The notes under the pieces were generated by a model that was given only the letters and a program-made list of their open reading frames with translations, did no database searches and was not told the origin of the DNA. From contig NXFV01000128.1 in NCBI GenBank assembly GCA_002803225.1, positions 1-37,165 of the forward strand: a DNA stretch of 37,165 nt. Direction: 5' to 3'. Source of the stretch: Gamarada debralockiae (lineage: Eukaryota > Ascomycota > Leotiomycetes > Helotiales > Hyphodiscaceae). A program made the translations under genes and the position numbers. This document shows positions 21,201 through 32,750 of this stretch, piece after piece; positions within the stretch are counted from its first letter, which is position 1, and the number at the start of each line of letters is the position of its first letter.

Positions 21201-22984
21201 TAAAGAGCTCCGTAAGGTCGAAAATGGAATAGGTAATGCGTCTTCTTAGGCAAGGTGATTAGTAAGGCGCGGGGGTCGTCTTATAAATTGTCCGATAAAT
21301 TGAAACCTAGCTCTTTTCCCTTCAAACATGAAGTATTCGAACTGCCTACAGGCGCTCTATAAATCTCCTGAGCGGCCCTTAAAGCTGATCGATATAAGTC
21401 AAGATAATTGAGAGTATTACAGGGGTTAGAGTCAGGGAGGCCACGTCTCTGCGATTCTTACAGGGCCTATAGCAACCCGTCACCTGAGAACATCGCTAAT
21501 TTGCCTACACACGACTGCCACGACGCTGAGATAATTGATAACAAATGTAATTCCAACTCGATCTGGCTTCCTTTTTGTCCTTGCTTTTTCATTTTTTATT
21601 TTTATTTTTTATTTTTTTGGATTATAGCGCTTAATATCTACTGTTACAAGTCCGATTATGGCTCCCTCCTACGGCGTCGCGGCGTTGCTTACTAAAATTT
21701 TCGTCCCTGCAAAGCCCTTTTTGTGATGTTGCACGCTGATAGCAATTACTTATTAATCACTGTGTGGACTGGTAGGGCTCCATCATCTCTCTTCATCATT
21801 CATCATCATTCAACAACTCACTCGTACAATCAATGAAGAAGCCCCAGTCCATCAAGCTCATCAATCTAACATCACTACTGTGTATTGTTACTATTGCCAT
21901 ATCCGCTCTGACCTTCTGACACATGACAGCCTAACGTGCAGCTGTAGCAGCACGCTTAGACTGTGGGGACAACTTGGGGCGAGGCATTATAGTACTGATA
22001 ATGCTCCGGAGCTTACTGTTTATAGTCTATAAGAGTTGAAATAATTATAAGAGGGTTAGAAAGAGTCTAGAGCCCTCAAAGATGTGAAACGCTGTTCGAT
22101 AGGACGAGGTCACATGATGTAGACATGTACTGGACTAGTGCTAGCGACGGACTTAACTGACAGCAACAGCGAGGTAGCAACAGCGAGGTCGCAACAACTT
22201 ATCCTTTGGGTAGATGTATCTAGAGGGGGTTAGAAAGGGTTTAGATACTTAACTGAAGAGTTTTGGGGCGAGTAGGGCTGAATTGGGCGAACCGGCCCTA
22301 CGTCCTGCAAGCACCTGGACATGTGCTTTGAAAATTCAAAGTAGTCGCTATCAGAAGCCGTAGTAAGCTATGAACGAAGCTTTTAAATACAGATATAATT
22401 AATAAAATAATAAATCTACTATACTAGTATAGATATCTATGTAGTAAAAGTTCGAACTAACCTCTCCCCCCTCTTTTTTCCCCCGATAATTTTAAGATCT
22501 ATAAGGTGTTATAGAAGTAAGAGCGCTAAGCAGGCGCCGAGTACAGGGGTAGTAATTTAACCCTGAATTTAGGAAGCAAAACTAGATTCCCCTCTTTTTC
22601 CTTGTGATATCTGCGTCAATAAAACGCCTCAAAATTCAAGAGAGTTCTTGATCAACGTCAGTTTTCAGCATGAATGAGGGGTAACTCTCGATCGCGAGAG
22701 AGATTAGCACCTTCCCGCCCCTATATCGAGCTCTTGGTCTTCGTCGGGAGTAGACAACAGTTTAGTTTGACTCCGGATCATGATGTTAATGAGCAAGGAT
22801 CACTAATATCAAGACAGATCAGTGAAGGATGCGTGCCCAACAAGACATGTGAAGTGAAATGTGCCTCCGAATTTCGAGGTATGTTTCCTTGGTATTCTGT
22901 ACTGTGTTTAATGCTTTGCAATTGCCCTTGACTTAAGTGTTGAAATAACACTACAATTCACTATATGGATCCCATAAACTAATG
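21201..22984. other. AT-rich, RIP-like region without a recognised gene
   Basis: Only short open frames are present. Notable items are T-rich runs at 21585-21620 and two direct copies of AGCAACAGCGAGGT at about 22168-22195. It is probably old transposon debris. Confidence 0.45.
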
Positions 22985-23119
22985 GCTCCCATAGAGCTCG
23001 CAGTGAAATATGAATCCCATAATCTAATTGACCAATCAGACGCCTAATCGCATTTATCGTCTATGATGAACCCCATACTCCAATTTACGAATAGCTCGTA
23101 TTGATAAGTACCATACAAC
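22985..23119 (+). repeat. Third copy of the arm of the 6665-7275 element
   Basis: The stretch matches 7151-7275: CCCATAGAG near the start, CTAATTGACCAATCAGACG in the middle, and ACGAATAGCTCGTATTGATA near the end, followed by TACCATACAACG. No opposite arm is visible nearby, so it is a single-arm fragment. It ends about 50 bp from the stop codon of the monooxygenase relic. Confidence 0.72.
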
Positions 23120-23172
23120 GTCTCGTTAATCGAGTCGATTCCATGGTTCCCGGTAGTCATGTTCCAGCCACT

Positions 23173-24489
23173 TCAAAGCTCGACCAACCCCTCCTCAACC
23201 ATCTTAATCTGCAACGCAAGCAACTTACTATAATACCGACTCAACCAGAAACTCCCCGCCGCAACCCAAAAGGCATCATGGCCAGATCTCCTCCAGACGC
23301 CCCTAATTTCACCCATCTCATCATATCCCCAAATTGGCTGAATCTTGTCCGCGACTTCGTCGCCGAATACCTTCCTCGTTCTGACTCGCCCATTCTCATA
23401 TCCAGTGGCGAAGAAGATCTGGTCAGCTTCAATTTCTTCTTTATTGTTGAGGACTAGTCCATGAGGAGTGATAGACGTGATTGAAGGAGCCTGTTTGACC
23501 TTTATAGCTCCAGAGGCGATGAGGAAAGAGGCCCCGGCATCAATGTAAAAGCTTACTGCGCGGTTGATGGTGAGCGAGAGAAGAGCAGGTTGTGAGGAAT
23601 CGAGTGCGAAGCTTGCGGATGCGAGGCCGTCTAGGAGCGGCTGATCGCGTTTCTGCAACAGCCTTCCAGCATCACCGCCGATTCTGTTGTAAACTGTTGT
23701 AGGCATACTCGCAGCTAAGAGGTCTGAATCCTCCGTAGGCCTATTCTCATTATATCGCTGCTTCATCATAGTGAGAACGGACGGGAGCGTAATTATATAG
23801 CTGGGAGACCGTTGAATAAGGGTGACATCAGCACCTTTTCTGTGCAAGTCATAGGCTATATCGTGCCCAGATACCCCAGTGCCGACAATGACGACTTTCT
23901 TTCCGGCATCTTGTGCTCTGCCCATCTTAAACTCGGATGAGTGACGAACTGGGCCGACAAAGGTGTCGAGGCCAGGGATAGGTGGTATACGTGGCTCGCC
24001 GTTTAGACCAGTGGCTTGGATAAGGTGTCTAGGGTATACTGTTCCTACACCGAGTTTAGGATAAAGAGGGGAGTAGCGTGGTGGGCCTTCTTACTTCTCA
24101 CTTTAGCTCCGTTGACAATTCGCTCAGGACTACAGTCCACCTCTTCTCAATCTTGTCCCATGTCGATTGAACCACCTCCGTCTGATTCCAAGCATTCAAT
24201 TCTAACGCACTTGCATAGTACTATTAACTATATCAGCATGTCATCTTTCCGGTATTATGCCCACTTACCTCGAGAAAATCCGCCATCTTGTCTTTTGAAG
24301 CGTAGATTGGCCAATTGGCGGGATACTCCAAATATGGCATCACATTCATCCAACACGGATCGTGAAGTGTTAGACGATGATATCTGTTCCGCCAACTATC
24401 ACCGATGCGTTCACCCTTGTCAACAATAAGTGTAGAAACACTGAGCATTCCGAGTCGTGCTGCAACCATGAGACCGCTGTGTCCCGCAC
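23173..24489 (-). pseudogene. Flavin-containing monooxygenase pseudogene, 5'-truncated and frameshifted
   Basis: Three exons remain: 24489-24269, 24220-24095 and 24044-23173, with 48- and 50-nt introns (GTAAGT and GTAAGA donors). The first starts inside the FAD-binding glycine motif (GAGHSGLMVAARLGM) and continues GERIGDSWRNRYHRLTLHDP. The third carries PRHLIQATGLNGEPRIPPIPG, the NADP-binding motif VVIVGTGVSGHDIA, and the motif IFFATGYENG. The family usually has 600 or so residues; the N-terminal part and start codon are absent, and the sequence upstream runs into a minisatellite. A one-base loss near 24120, between KRWTVVL and ERIVNGAKVR, shifts the frame in the second exon. The usual role would be NADPH- and O2-dependent oxidation of a small molecule, but this copy should be inactive. 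Confidence 0.85.
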
Positions 24490-24616
24490 CTACACACGTC
24501 AGTCTTCTATATTACCCCACGTGATATAAACCTTTCAAAGTTCAGAAATAACTAGATAGGAGAGGAAAGCAGAGGGGCGTTCCTGCTAGTAGAATATAGC
24601 TTGAGATTTAGTGAAC
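24490..24616. other. Short spacer between the monooxygenase relic and the minisatellite
   Basis: An intron-like tail ending GTGTAG precedes the first remaining monooxygenase exon, but no matching upstream exon is visible. The gene was cut off here. Confidence 0.5.
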
Positions 24617-25434
24617 TTTGTATTTAAAAACTAATAAAGAGTATATATACAGATAAAAAGTATGCGTACAAATAGAGTATATATACGCATGAAGAGTATG
24701 TATAATGAAGAGTATGTATATAGATAAAGAGTATGCGTATAGATGAAGTATACATATACACATGGAGTATACATATACACATGGAGTATACATATACACA
24801 TGGAGTATACATACAGATGAAGTATATACATACAGATGATGAAGTATACATACGCATGGAGTATACATATACAGATAAAGTATATACATACGGATGAAGA
24901 GTATACATACGGATGAAGAGTATACATACGCATGAAGTATACGTACGTATGAAGTATATGCATACAGATGAAGAAGTATACATTCGCATGGAATATACGT
25001 ATACGGATGGAGTATATGCGTACAGATGGAAAGTATGCGTACAGATGAAGTATATGCATACAGATATGGAGTATACGTACGCATGGAGTATATGCATACA
25101 GATGATGAAGTGTGCGTACGCATGAAGTATACGTATTCGGATAAAGTATATGTATACAGATGATGAAGTATGCGCACGCATAGAGTAATATGCATACGGA
25201 TGAAGTATATGCGTACACATGGAGTATATGCGTACAGATGAAGTATATGCGTACAGATAATGAGTATGCGTACGGATGGAGTATATACGTATAGATGATG
25301 AAGTATCTGTATGTATAAAGAGTATGCGTATAGATGAAGAGTATACGTATAGATAAAGAGTATGCGCGTACAGATGAAGAGTATATATATAGATAAAGAG
25401 TATGCATATAGATGAGGAATATGTGCATAGATAG
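24617..25434. repeat. About 820-bp minisatellite, diverged units of about 18-21 bp
   Basis: Units are variants of GATGAAGTATACATACA and ATGGAGTATATGCGTACAG. The clearest run is three identical 19-bp copies of TATACACATGGAGTATACA near 24753-24815. Units vary mostly by transitions and by the insertion of GAT or GAA. All three minus-strand frames are open for roughly 195-265 codons, because the units lack the complements of stop codons; the predicted proteins are Tyr/Ile/His/Cys-rich and periodic. I treat these as a by-product of the repeat, not genes. Confidence 0.93.
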
Positions 25435-25928
25435 GGATCTTAAACTATAAGGAAAATTCCAAGGCGAAAAAAGAAAGATAGTGTAAGTAGTTTTATTGGT
25501 AGGATAGCAAAAGAGGGGTAGTAAAGAAAAAGAAATATATTGGATCGCTTAAAAAGTAGTACAAAGCCATGCCAAGAGAGAAAGACACTAGGGAAGAAGA
25601 ATCGAACAAGAACCAATAGTAAAGGAGTGGCTGAGAAGGAATGGGGAGTAAGAGGGTAGTACTTTGAATAGTGGCATAGTTGCCAAAAGGAGTAGCTTAC
25701 GGCCCCTCCTATTACTATACTAAGGTACTTTAGAGGGATTAGTATCAAGGGGGCTAATAAGAGACTAATAGGAGAAGTAATGAACAGACAAGGAAAAGGG
25801 TATATAATTAGAATAGGAGTATATTTTACTGAGAGCAAGAGGTTAGTATACCTACTCACTTAAGCAAGGCCATACCTTTAGAAGGGCAGCTGTAGATCCC
25901 TTAACGTCTGTCCCTGCGTCCCGAGACG
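25435..25928. other. AT-rich spacer, nothing recognised
   Basis: The sequence is low in C on the plus strand, with many GTAG and TAAGAG words. A minus-strand open frame at 25440-25859 is hydrophobic and compositionally biased, and I do not believe it is a gene. Confidence 0.45.
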
Positions 25929-26059
25929 TGTCAGATGAGCTGGTTGCTATGGCAACGGTTGTGTGCACATATTTCGGGTTCTGGCAACCCTCCAATTTTC
26001 CTTCCTTAGAGACATCAATACATACATGGTTTTACGACACAATATCGTCTGATTCGACA
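25929..26059 (-). mobile_element. Solo LTR, family A copy 3, inverted
   Basis: On the minus strand it starts TGTCGAATCAGACGATATTG and ends CTCATCTGACA. The flanks on the plus strand are AGACG and AGACA, a 5-bp duplication differing by one G/A transition. It is closest to the copy at 7788-7928. Confidence 0.8.
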
Positions 26060-27199
26060 AGACACCCCCCGTAACAAGACAAATCGTAGGTACTTCGAGT
26101 TCAAGCGACTTTAAATCTATAAATACATTAAATTTTCTATTTGTTTTTGTTTTAATTGTATTATATATCTCTCTCGAACCCTCTTGACCTATTAATTCTG
26201 AAAATTATCATCGCGTCGTCGCCGCTCACTTGAATTATAGAGAGCCTCTTATTATAGTATAGTAGGACCCCTCGACCCGCGATACTACTATCAAGCTCTT
26301 TTTGCTTTTTAAACTTATAGAACGATTAGATATGGCTTTCCGAGTCTTATTACGATACTAAAAAGTCAATGTCAGTGTTGTGGCGGCCAGAGCACGCAAT
26401 GTCATACGACGTCGTCACATAGGCTGATACCTCCTCCAATTAAGCGATCAAGGATCCTGGTTGGCGGCGGTGTGGTTATAGTAATCTTGGTAAAATTATA
26501 TATAATAAAATCTGTGGCTGCCAAACGTGTAGCTGCGACGTTTGTGGCTGCGCGTGCCTCGCCGGAAAATTCCTGTTTCCTGATATCCTCTGATTAAGTT
26601 AGAGCAAAAAGTGGCAGCCAACAAAATCGGCCATCCCCTTCTTTTAGAAATGCTTCTACGCGACAAACTTCCGACTTTTCACTTCTGGCTTTCACTTCTT
26701 CTCTCTTTGCACTCTACTTAGAACGAACCTCTTTGATTTTTAGCCAAAGCCTCTAAGGGGAATCCGCTCCTCTTGCAAAATTACTAACGAATTCGAAGAT
26801 GACCTTATAGATAACGGAGTCCGTAAAGGTCGACTGCCGAGAGGAGCCCAGTATTAGCACGCAAGACAATAATGACTTAGCAAAGATGTTGACAGCTGGT
26901 GGCAGCAGTTGAGATAGTGACAACATAGCACGACGGTAATGTGCACGGTGACAAGAGGCAAACACTACTCAAGACACAGAACAAGGGCACAACGATAGCG
27001 AGTATAACGATAGCGAGCACAACGGTAGTGATCATAACAGCGAACAAAGGTACAACCTACCCTATGAAAAACCAACAAAGATTAACATTAACTCTACTAC
27101 AATATATAGCAATAAATCTCAAAGCCAGCTTGAACTTGTCTTAACCGAGGGTCAGTCTATCGACTCTATTAAAATATCGTACAGTAGTCTCCTCTTCCG
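26060..27199. other. Transposon-flanking region without a recognised gene
   Basis: A GC-richer island (about 26375-26600) includes the repeated word GTGGCTGC. A stretch near 26975-27040 repeats ACAACGATAGCGAG-like units. No long coding frame is present. The left end of the pogo/Fot1 relic should lie just before 27200, but I could not place its inverted repeat. Confidence 0.4.
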
Positions 27200-28236
27200 C
27201 TAATACATCCGCGCTACTGGGGCTCTCCATAGTTCTAGCACAATCTTATCTTCTGCAATCAGTGTCCCGCTATCTGTAATACTGAGGCTGTCGCTGGTGC
27301 TGGTGCTGGCGCTTTGCTTACTCGCGCCACCTTATTGCTTGGCTCAGGCGCCTTTTGCGCAGTACTCTTGCGCTTCTGACTACGTCTGGCTGTGTCTGCG
27401 GTACCTTCATCTGCCTCTGGCGTACTACTCTTGGGCTTCCGACTACGACTCGCTGTGTCTGCGGTGCCTTCCTCTGCCTCAGGTGGACTACTTTTGGGCT
27501 TCCGACTACGTTTTCCCTGACCTTTGGCTTTTTAGATAGACTCTTTTTCAATGCGCTTCGCTCGTGCTTCCTCAAGGTCCTCATAGCTCATGACCTTCGC
27601 CTTCCCTAGCACTAATGACTTGGTTGATCGTCGAACCTTGGCTTTATTGTTGATTGTGGTCAGGAGTTCAATTTGGTTATCCTTGAGGATGACAATAGCA
27701 GAGGATATTTGGACAGCTTTGACAAATTTCTGTAAGTGCCTCGCTAGGTTCTGTTTGCTCGTTTTATCAAGTATATAAGCATCCCGTTGAATGATTAGAT
27801 TTTGTAGTGACATAAGAGCCTTTGCTGACACTGGCGTCATAGGCGTTTGCAGTTCTACGTCTTGCCGACAAGGCCCTACCCTTACCTTATCGGCTTTGGG
27901 AATAGCTTGTTCAGCCGGGGGTAGTAGCATACTTCTAAGCACTCTATCTGGATTGAACGGGAACAAACCACTTGCAGTAAAGCCGGCCTTAGTATTCTTC
28001 GGCGTAAACGCTACCTCCCTTGAAGGACTATATAGAGAGGTGAAATGCTCCTTACCGATTGTATTTATACCTCCTCGCTCTAGTCGATTAACTTAGTCGC
28101 GATAGCGTGTCTTGAGTGGGGCAAACACTGCTATATCACAGGGCTAGAGCTTGTGTGAGGTATGAGAGGGGAGACGATATAAAATAATATTGTTCTCGAA
28201 ACAAAACTCTAAGATTTCGAGGGTCTTGCGCGTACC
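27200..28236 (-). pseudogene. pogo/Fot1-type DDE transposase, 3' half (split by copia)
   Basis: Starting from the insertion at 28242, the minus strand reads FGTRKTLEILEFCFENN, then SHKL-stop-PCDIAVFAPLKTRYRD, GGINTIGKEHFTSLYSP, FTPKNTKAGFTASGLFPFNP, MSYEDLEEARAKR and a basic tail, ending ELWRAPVARMY at 27200. SHKLQPCD-type sequence and the GLFPFNPDRVL ending are typical of Fot1 and pogo transposases. Stops include a TAG where Gln is expected in SHKLQPCD, a TAA where Gln is expected after RYRD, and TAA at 27532-27534; the first two fit CAG or CAA changed by C-to-T. At least one frameshift lies near the end. A 63-bp tandem repeat (27385-27510) encodes RSRKPKSS-type repeats in the tail. The 5' half is at 34670-35090. 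Confidence 0.9.
27385..27510 (-). repeat. Two 63-bp tandem units inside the transposase tail
   Basis: Units 27385-27447 and 27448-27510 both end TTGGGCTTCCGACTACG on the plus strand. They encode two copies of a basic/acidic module (RSRKPKSS, then PEAxEGTADTA). Length 63 keeps the reading frame. Confidence 0.85.
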
Positions 28237-28241
28237 GAAGC
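28237..28241. repeat. Target site duplication GAAGC, left side of the copia element
   Basis: GAAGC here and at 34665-34669 flank the copia LTRs. On the transposase coding strand it is GCTTC. Removing the element and one copy joins DSF to GTRKTLEILEF in frame, as in the DGFGTHETLEILEF region of related transposases. Confidence 0.93.
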
Positions 28242-28408
28242 ACTAGGAACTCTGAACTGAGGTACAAGTGTAATAATATTCTAACTATCTATTAGGGCAG
28301 ATACTGTTCTTTATAGTCATCAGACAAATTAGGTAGAAATGCCACATGACTCAAGTATATGACTCACAGTCACATGCTAGAGTGTGTCACGTGATCAGGG
28401 ATCCAACT
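28242..28408 (-). mobile_element. Copia 3' LTR (167 bp)
   Basis: This direct repeat of 34498-34664 has the same length, with 10 differences that are all transitions (94% identity). On the element's coding strand it starts AGTTGGATCCCTGATCACGT and ends GTTCCTAGT, so the usual TG..CA ends are absent if the 5-bp duplication is read correctly. The purine run AAGGGGAG on the coding strand adjoins it at 28409-28416, as expected of a polypurine tract. Confidence 0.92.
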
Positions 28409-28416
28409 CTCCCCTT
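28409..28416 (-). other. Polypurine tract of the copia element
   Basis: AAGGGGAG on the coding strand lies directly before the 3' LTR, where second-strand synthesis is primed in LTR retrotransposons. Confidence 0.7.
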
Positions 28417-28593
28417 ATGCCACGGACCCGAAGGGGCCCGTGGCACCCTCAAAGGATCTTATAACCTAATCCGATATTATAGTCTTTTATCTCTCCCTGA
28501 TAGAAAGTTCAGTCGATTTACTATATCCTTATGTATTGGCCTTAGTAAGGCTTTGGTGAATACATTAGCTAAGTTATCCCTTGTTTTAATACA

Positions 28594-28860
28594 TTAGGTG
28601 TTAATAACTCCTTCGTCTACTTTTTCGCGAATGAAATAGTGTTTGATATTAATATATTTTGACCTACTGTAAAATTCTAGATTTCTAGTAAGCTTTAAGG
28701 CTAAGTTGTTGTTAATGTATAGTAGGACTATATCGATCTGGACTCTTGGAATACGAAGATCGTTGATAAAGTTGCGAATCCACACGGCTTCCTTTACAGC
28801 CTTTGCGTCTGCAATATACTCTACATCTATAGTTGATATAGCCACTATTTTCTGTCTTTA
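28594..28860 (-). pseudogene. Copia RNase H domain remnant
   Basis: This is the longest open piece of the element: STIDVEYIADAKAVKEAVWI, then LLYINNNLALKLTRNLEFYS, RSKYINIKHYFIREK and VDEGVINT. It matches the C-terminal RNase H of copia polyproteins, in which S-x-x-EAEYIA and the RSKHIDIxYHFIRE stretch are typical. Changes such as His to Tyr in RSKYINI fit C-to-T mutation. Confidence 0.88.
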
Positions 28861-29099
28861 AGATAACTAAGACACAAGTCCTCTAGCAAGAGTAAATACC
28901 CACTTAGTTAATGACCTACGCGAGTCTTTATACCTAGCAAAATCGCTATCCACGAATCCTTTTAGTTGAAGACTATGTTTACTTGAATAAACAATTGCCT
29001 TCCCTAGATCGTTCTTAAGGTATATAAAGATGCAATCTATAGTACTTATGTATATTTAATTCGGATTGGATGTGTATCGAGCGATATAGCCCGTTATAA

Positions 29100-30050
29100 A
29101 GATAATATCTAGTCTTGTCTAATTACTAGTAAAATTAAGTGATTTGACTTTGGATTAATACTTTATACAAAACTTAGGATAAGTAGTATAGTTATTCTTC
29201 TTAGCAAGCTTGATATCTTTATCAAGAGGCGTTTTGACTAGTACAGCTTAGCTAAAACTATACTTAGTAATAATCTAGTCGATATATTGTTTTTGATAAA
29301 TATGAATTTCTTTAGGTTTCTGCTCTACGTGTATTCCTAGGTACTAGGAGCACTCCCTATCGTCGGTCATAGGGAATGTTTGTGAGATCTAGGTCTTGAA
29401 GTCAAGAATTGCCTAGATATCCTTGCCTATAACATTGATATCGTCTATATAGACTTCGAGTATAAGCCCAGTACTATCGTTAATAAAGATACATAGGTTA
29501 TAGGCTAATATTCGCCACCCCTAGTCTATTAAAGTATTCCGAAGCTTTTGATACTATATATAAGGGGATTGTTTTAATTTATAAAGGGCCTTTATAAGTA
29601 ATAAACAGAATCTACAAGGTAATCTAATATCTTTCGGGGCCTTTATATAGACTGGCTTATCGAGGTCGCTATTTAGGAAAGCGGTTTTAATATCTCCTTA
29701 GTGAATAGACTAGTAGAGAATAGCTGCTAATACTAGCAAGATACGGGTTGAAGCGGGCTTAACTACAGACGCAAACGTCTCCTTATAGTCGATACCTTCT
29801 TCTTATTAGAAGCCTCTAGTAACTAACTGAGATTTGTGCTTGAGGAGCTGTCTATCTAGTTTATATTTATTAGTGTTTACCTATTAGGAAGTAACTAGCT
29901 TGATCCCTTCTGGGAGTAGGACGACCTGCTAAGTACTCTTCTCCTTATAAGACTTAAGTTCTTCCTTCTTAGCTTTGTAGTACTTAGTATTAGTAGAACT
30001 ACTTAGTTTTAATTCAAGGAGTAGAGCAACTTGTTTGCGGTATACTAATA
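29100..30050 (-). pseudogene. Copia reverse transcriptase remnant
   Basis: The minus strand at 29437-29451 encodes the catalytic YIDDI box within GLILEVYIDDINVIGK. Downstream, FPMTDDRECS and YLGIHVEQKPKEIHIYQKQY match the region after the palm. Stops interrupt the frame repeatedly. Confidence 0.85.
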
Positions 30051-31699
30051 GTCCGAATTTAAATCTTTTGATATAGTCTTTAGCTGCTTCCTATAACGTA
30101 TTATGTATACTTTCACTAATATCTTTGTTAATAGTATCGTCTACTTATAGCTGCAAATCTTCCTTATCCGCTAAACGTCTAGTTCTAGACGTATTTATTA
30201 AGGTTTTCACTTCTTTAGATATATTCCTTTTTCTACTAGTATAGTTCTTATACTTCTCCTAGATACTCGGCTAACTAAGTTTATTTGATTGGAAAGGTCG
30301 AACTGTCTATAAGTTATATATCCTATCGGAGTATCGATAATTACATTAAGTAATTTAGAAAGTAGTCTAATCTCGGATATATCTGTGGTAAGGTTATTCT
30401 CTACTACAGTTTAATTTCCTCTTTTAATAACGTATATACTCGTCGTCAGATAACTCTCTTTCTACTAAAGCTCCTACTAAGGCGAACCCCTTTAGGACTA
30501 GGCTATCTAAGATTATATATGATCTAAAGAGTAGACTACCTTGTGCCTTATATGAGTACGTTCTCTTCTTGTTAATATACTTCTTATATAGTCGACCGCG
30601 GTCGTAGTGAGTATTGATAGAACTACAGTAAACATATATAAGTAACTACTCTAGTCCTTATAGTCGATAGATTGTACGTAGGCGTTTACTATTGTATTTG
30701 TTATAAGGTTGTTTTCTATTATATACTATCCTCTTCTTGGTATATCAATAGTACTTCTAGTCTCGAGAGACGGCCGTAAATCCTAGTCTCTCTTATAATA
30801 CTTGTTTCCTTTTTGCTTTGCAGTCTTTATTGTATTTCGATTTCTTAACCCCTCTTAGGTCCTAGACACAAGGCTAGTTTAATTTCTGATATCTGTTGTA
30901 TTGTAAGTCCGCTGGACTAGTAAAGAGATATAGAACGGAAAAAGTGAAATATTTCCGATACAAAGGATCCTATTCTAATCTAGTAATTTGTTTCTTCTAA
31001 CTACGATTTTTTGGAAGGACTAGCTCCTTTGTTTACTTTGTCTGTAGTCAGTATACTTCTCCTCCCCCTTTTATACATATCGTACAAGGCGTCCTATTCG
31101 TTATAAAATCGCACTTTCGTCTAAAACAGAAGCATTTGTTATATTTTTCGTTATCTAGTAAGTAGTTCTTTATTATATAAGTCTTATGTTTGGCGATAAA
31201 ATCCTAGTACGCCTGGGATACAAAACTATTATCCGAGTAGTACTAGGAGTCGTCTTTTATATTTAAGTCTTTAGAGGACAAATCATTTTAGTTGGCGCTA
31301 TTTTAATTATAAGTGGCTTGGCGGCTCCTTTTTAGCGCTACTATTATGTTATCTGCAATCTTATACTTAGCTATACTAGTATATCGAAATCGATTAAAGT
31401 ACTTGGATACAATTACAAGACTTGCTCCTTCCCCGTCGCCCTTACCTTTATCATTTGCATCTTTATTGTCCGTATCTTTAGTCTTAACCTATACTTAGTG
31501 AATAGTTTCTATAGTAGGTTGTTCTCGTCTAGCTGCTTTATTAAGACTCTCTTCTAAGGAAGGATTAGAGTTACAGTTGTCCTTACGATCACTATCACGA
31601 TCACTAGATACCTCTTTGCCTTCTAAGGCGAGATAGTCTAAGACCTTGATATCTAGGGTAAGGACTTTGTCTTCTAGGTAAGGTATATTATAGGGGTTA

Positions 31700-32750
31700 T
31701 CTAGTCCCTTACTATCCTCGACCTTAGTAACGCTAATTCGATAGACCTTGTGCTTCTCAAGAGAGTAGATACGATATATCGCCTCGCTCTCGTATCTAAC
31801 AAAGTAGCCTAACTAGCTACGAGGACTATATAGCTTTGTTATCTCGGCCCTATTCCTAAACTCTAGAGGGTACGTGATATATACCCGGCTGCCTTATATA
31901 CTCTCTCTTATAAGGGTAGGTTGATTACCTCTTAAGGCTTTGTATAGGGTCTTTGTATCCTTCTTGTGTAACGCACGTGCCGGGGTTTAGTTCTTAAGCT
32001 AGACAGTATATTATATAACTTTAGGCTAAAGGTTTTTAGGGATTCTAAAGATACGTAATAGTTTAGTGCCTTTCTCTAAGACAATCTTTAAGACTTGCCC
32101 TGAGATAGACGTCTCTTATACTATCGGGGCAGCCTTTTCCCAAACAGTGCGATTAGTTCTTTCGGCGACTTTATTCTAGTAGTAAGTATAGGGTTTAATA
32201 GGTTCTCGGGCGATAGAATAAGCGTTATACTACTTACTAACTAGTCTATTCTCAAATTCATTATCGAGGCGATAATATCTAATAGTAATATTATAGACCT
32301 TTTAAATAAGTTTAACGAGTGATTTAAATACTTCAAGGAGCTGATATTTGCGATCGAAACGTATACTCTATGTGTACCGGGTACAGTCGTCGGTAATAAA
32401 CAAAAAGTATCGAGTCCTATCAAAACCTTCGATTAGGTAAGGTCCTTATATATCGATATATACTATCTATCCTAGCGCTTATGCGTAGCACTTGGCTAAG
32501 TCCCGCGGGATCTTAACTAAGGCCCGTATAGTCGTATATACTAGGTATACCGCCTTAAGCTTAGCCTTGATCTGTTTTGCTGTAATGTCTATTCCAGTAG
32601 AAAAATCTAGTAAGTTTAATATATTCTGAAATCCAAGGTATCTAAGTCAACGATACTATTTCTATACTAGGTTATTAAAGTTTATTATGGCCGTAACGAC
32701 CTCTCCTAATTTAAAAGGATTAAGTGTCTTCTAAGCGTTGAGGTAGTATA
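31700..32750 (-). pseudogene. Copia integrase remnant
   Basis: VAERTNRTVWEKAAP (minus strand, 32127-32170) matches the conserved segment near the third catalytic residue of copia integrases. The sequence around it is broken by stops, and I could not place all three acidic residues. Confidence 0.75.

Noticed and set aside
21408..21695. 95-codon plus-strand open frame
   Set aside because: Half of it comes from a T-rich run giving Phe/Tyr repeats; there is no family resemblance.
24608..25428. Three long minus-strand open frames rich in Tyr, Ile, His and Cys
   Set aside because: They lie entirely in a minisatellite, all frames are open together, and the proteins only echo the repeat unit.
24617..25434. 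CRISPR array
   Set aside because: Units are contiguous and diverged with no unique spacers, and the genome is fungal.
25440..25859. 139-codon hydrophobic minus-strand open frame
   Set aside because: The composition follows the base bias of the DNA, with no motif, splice signal or support from neighbours.
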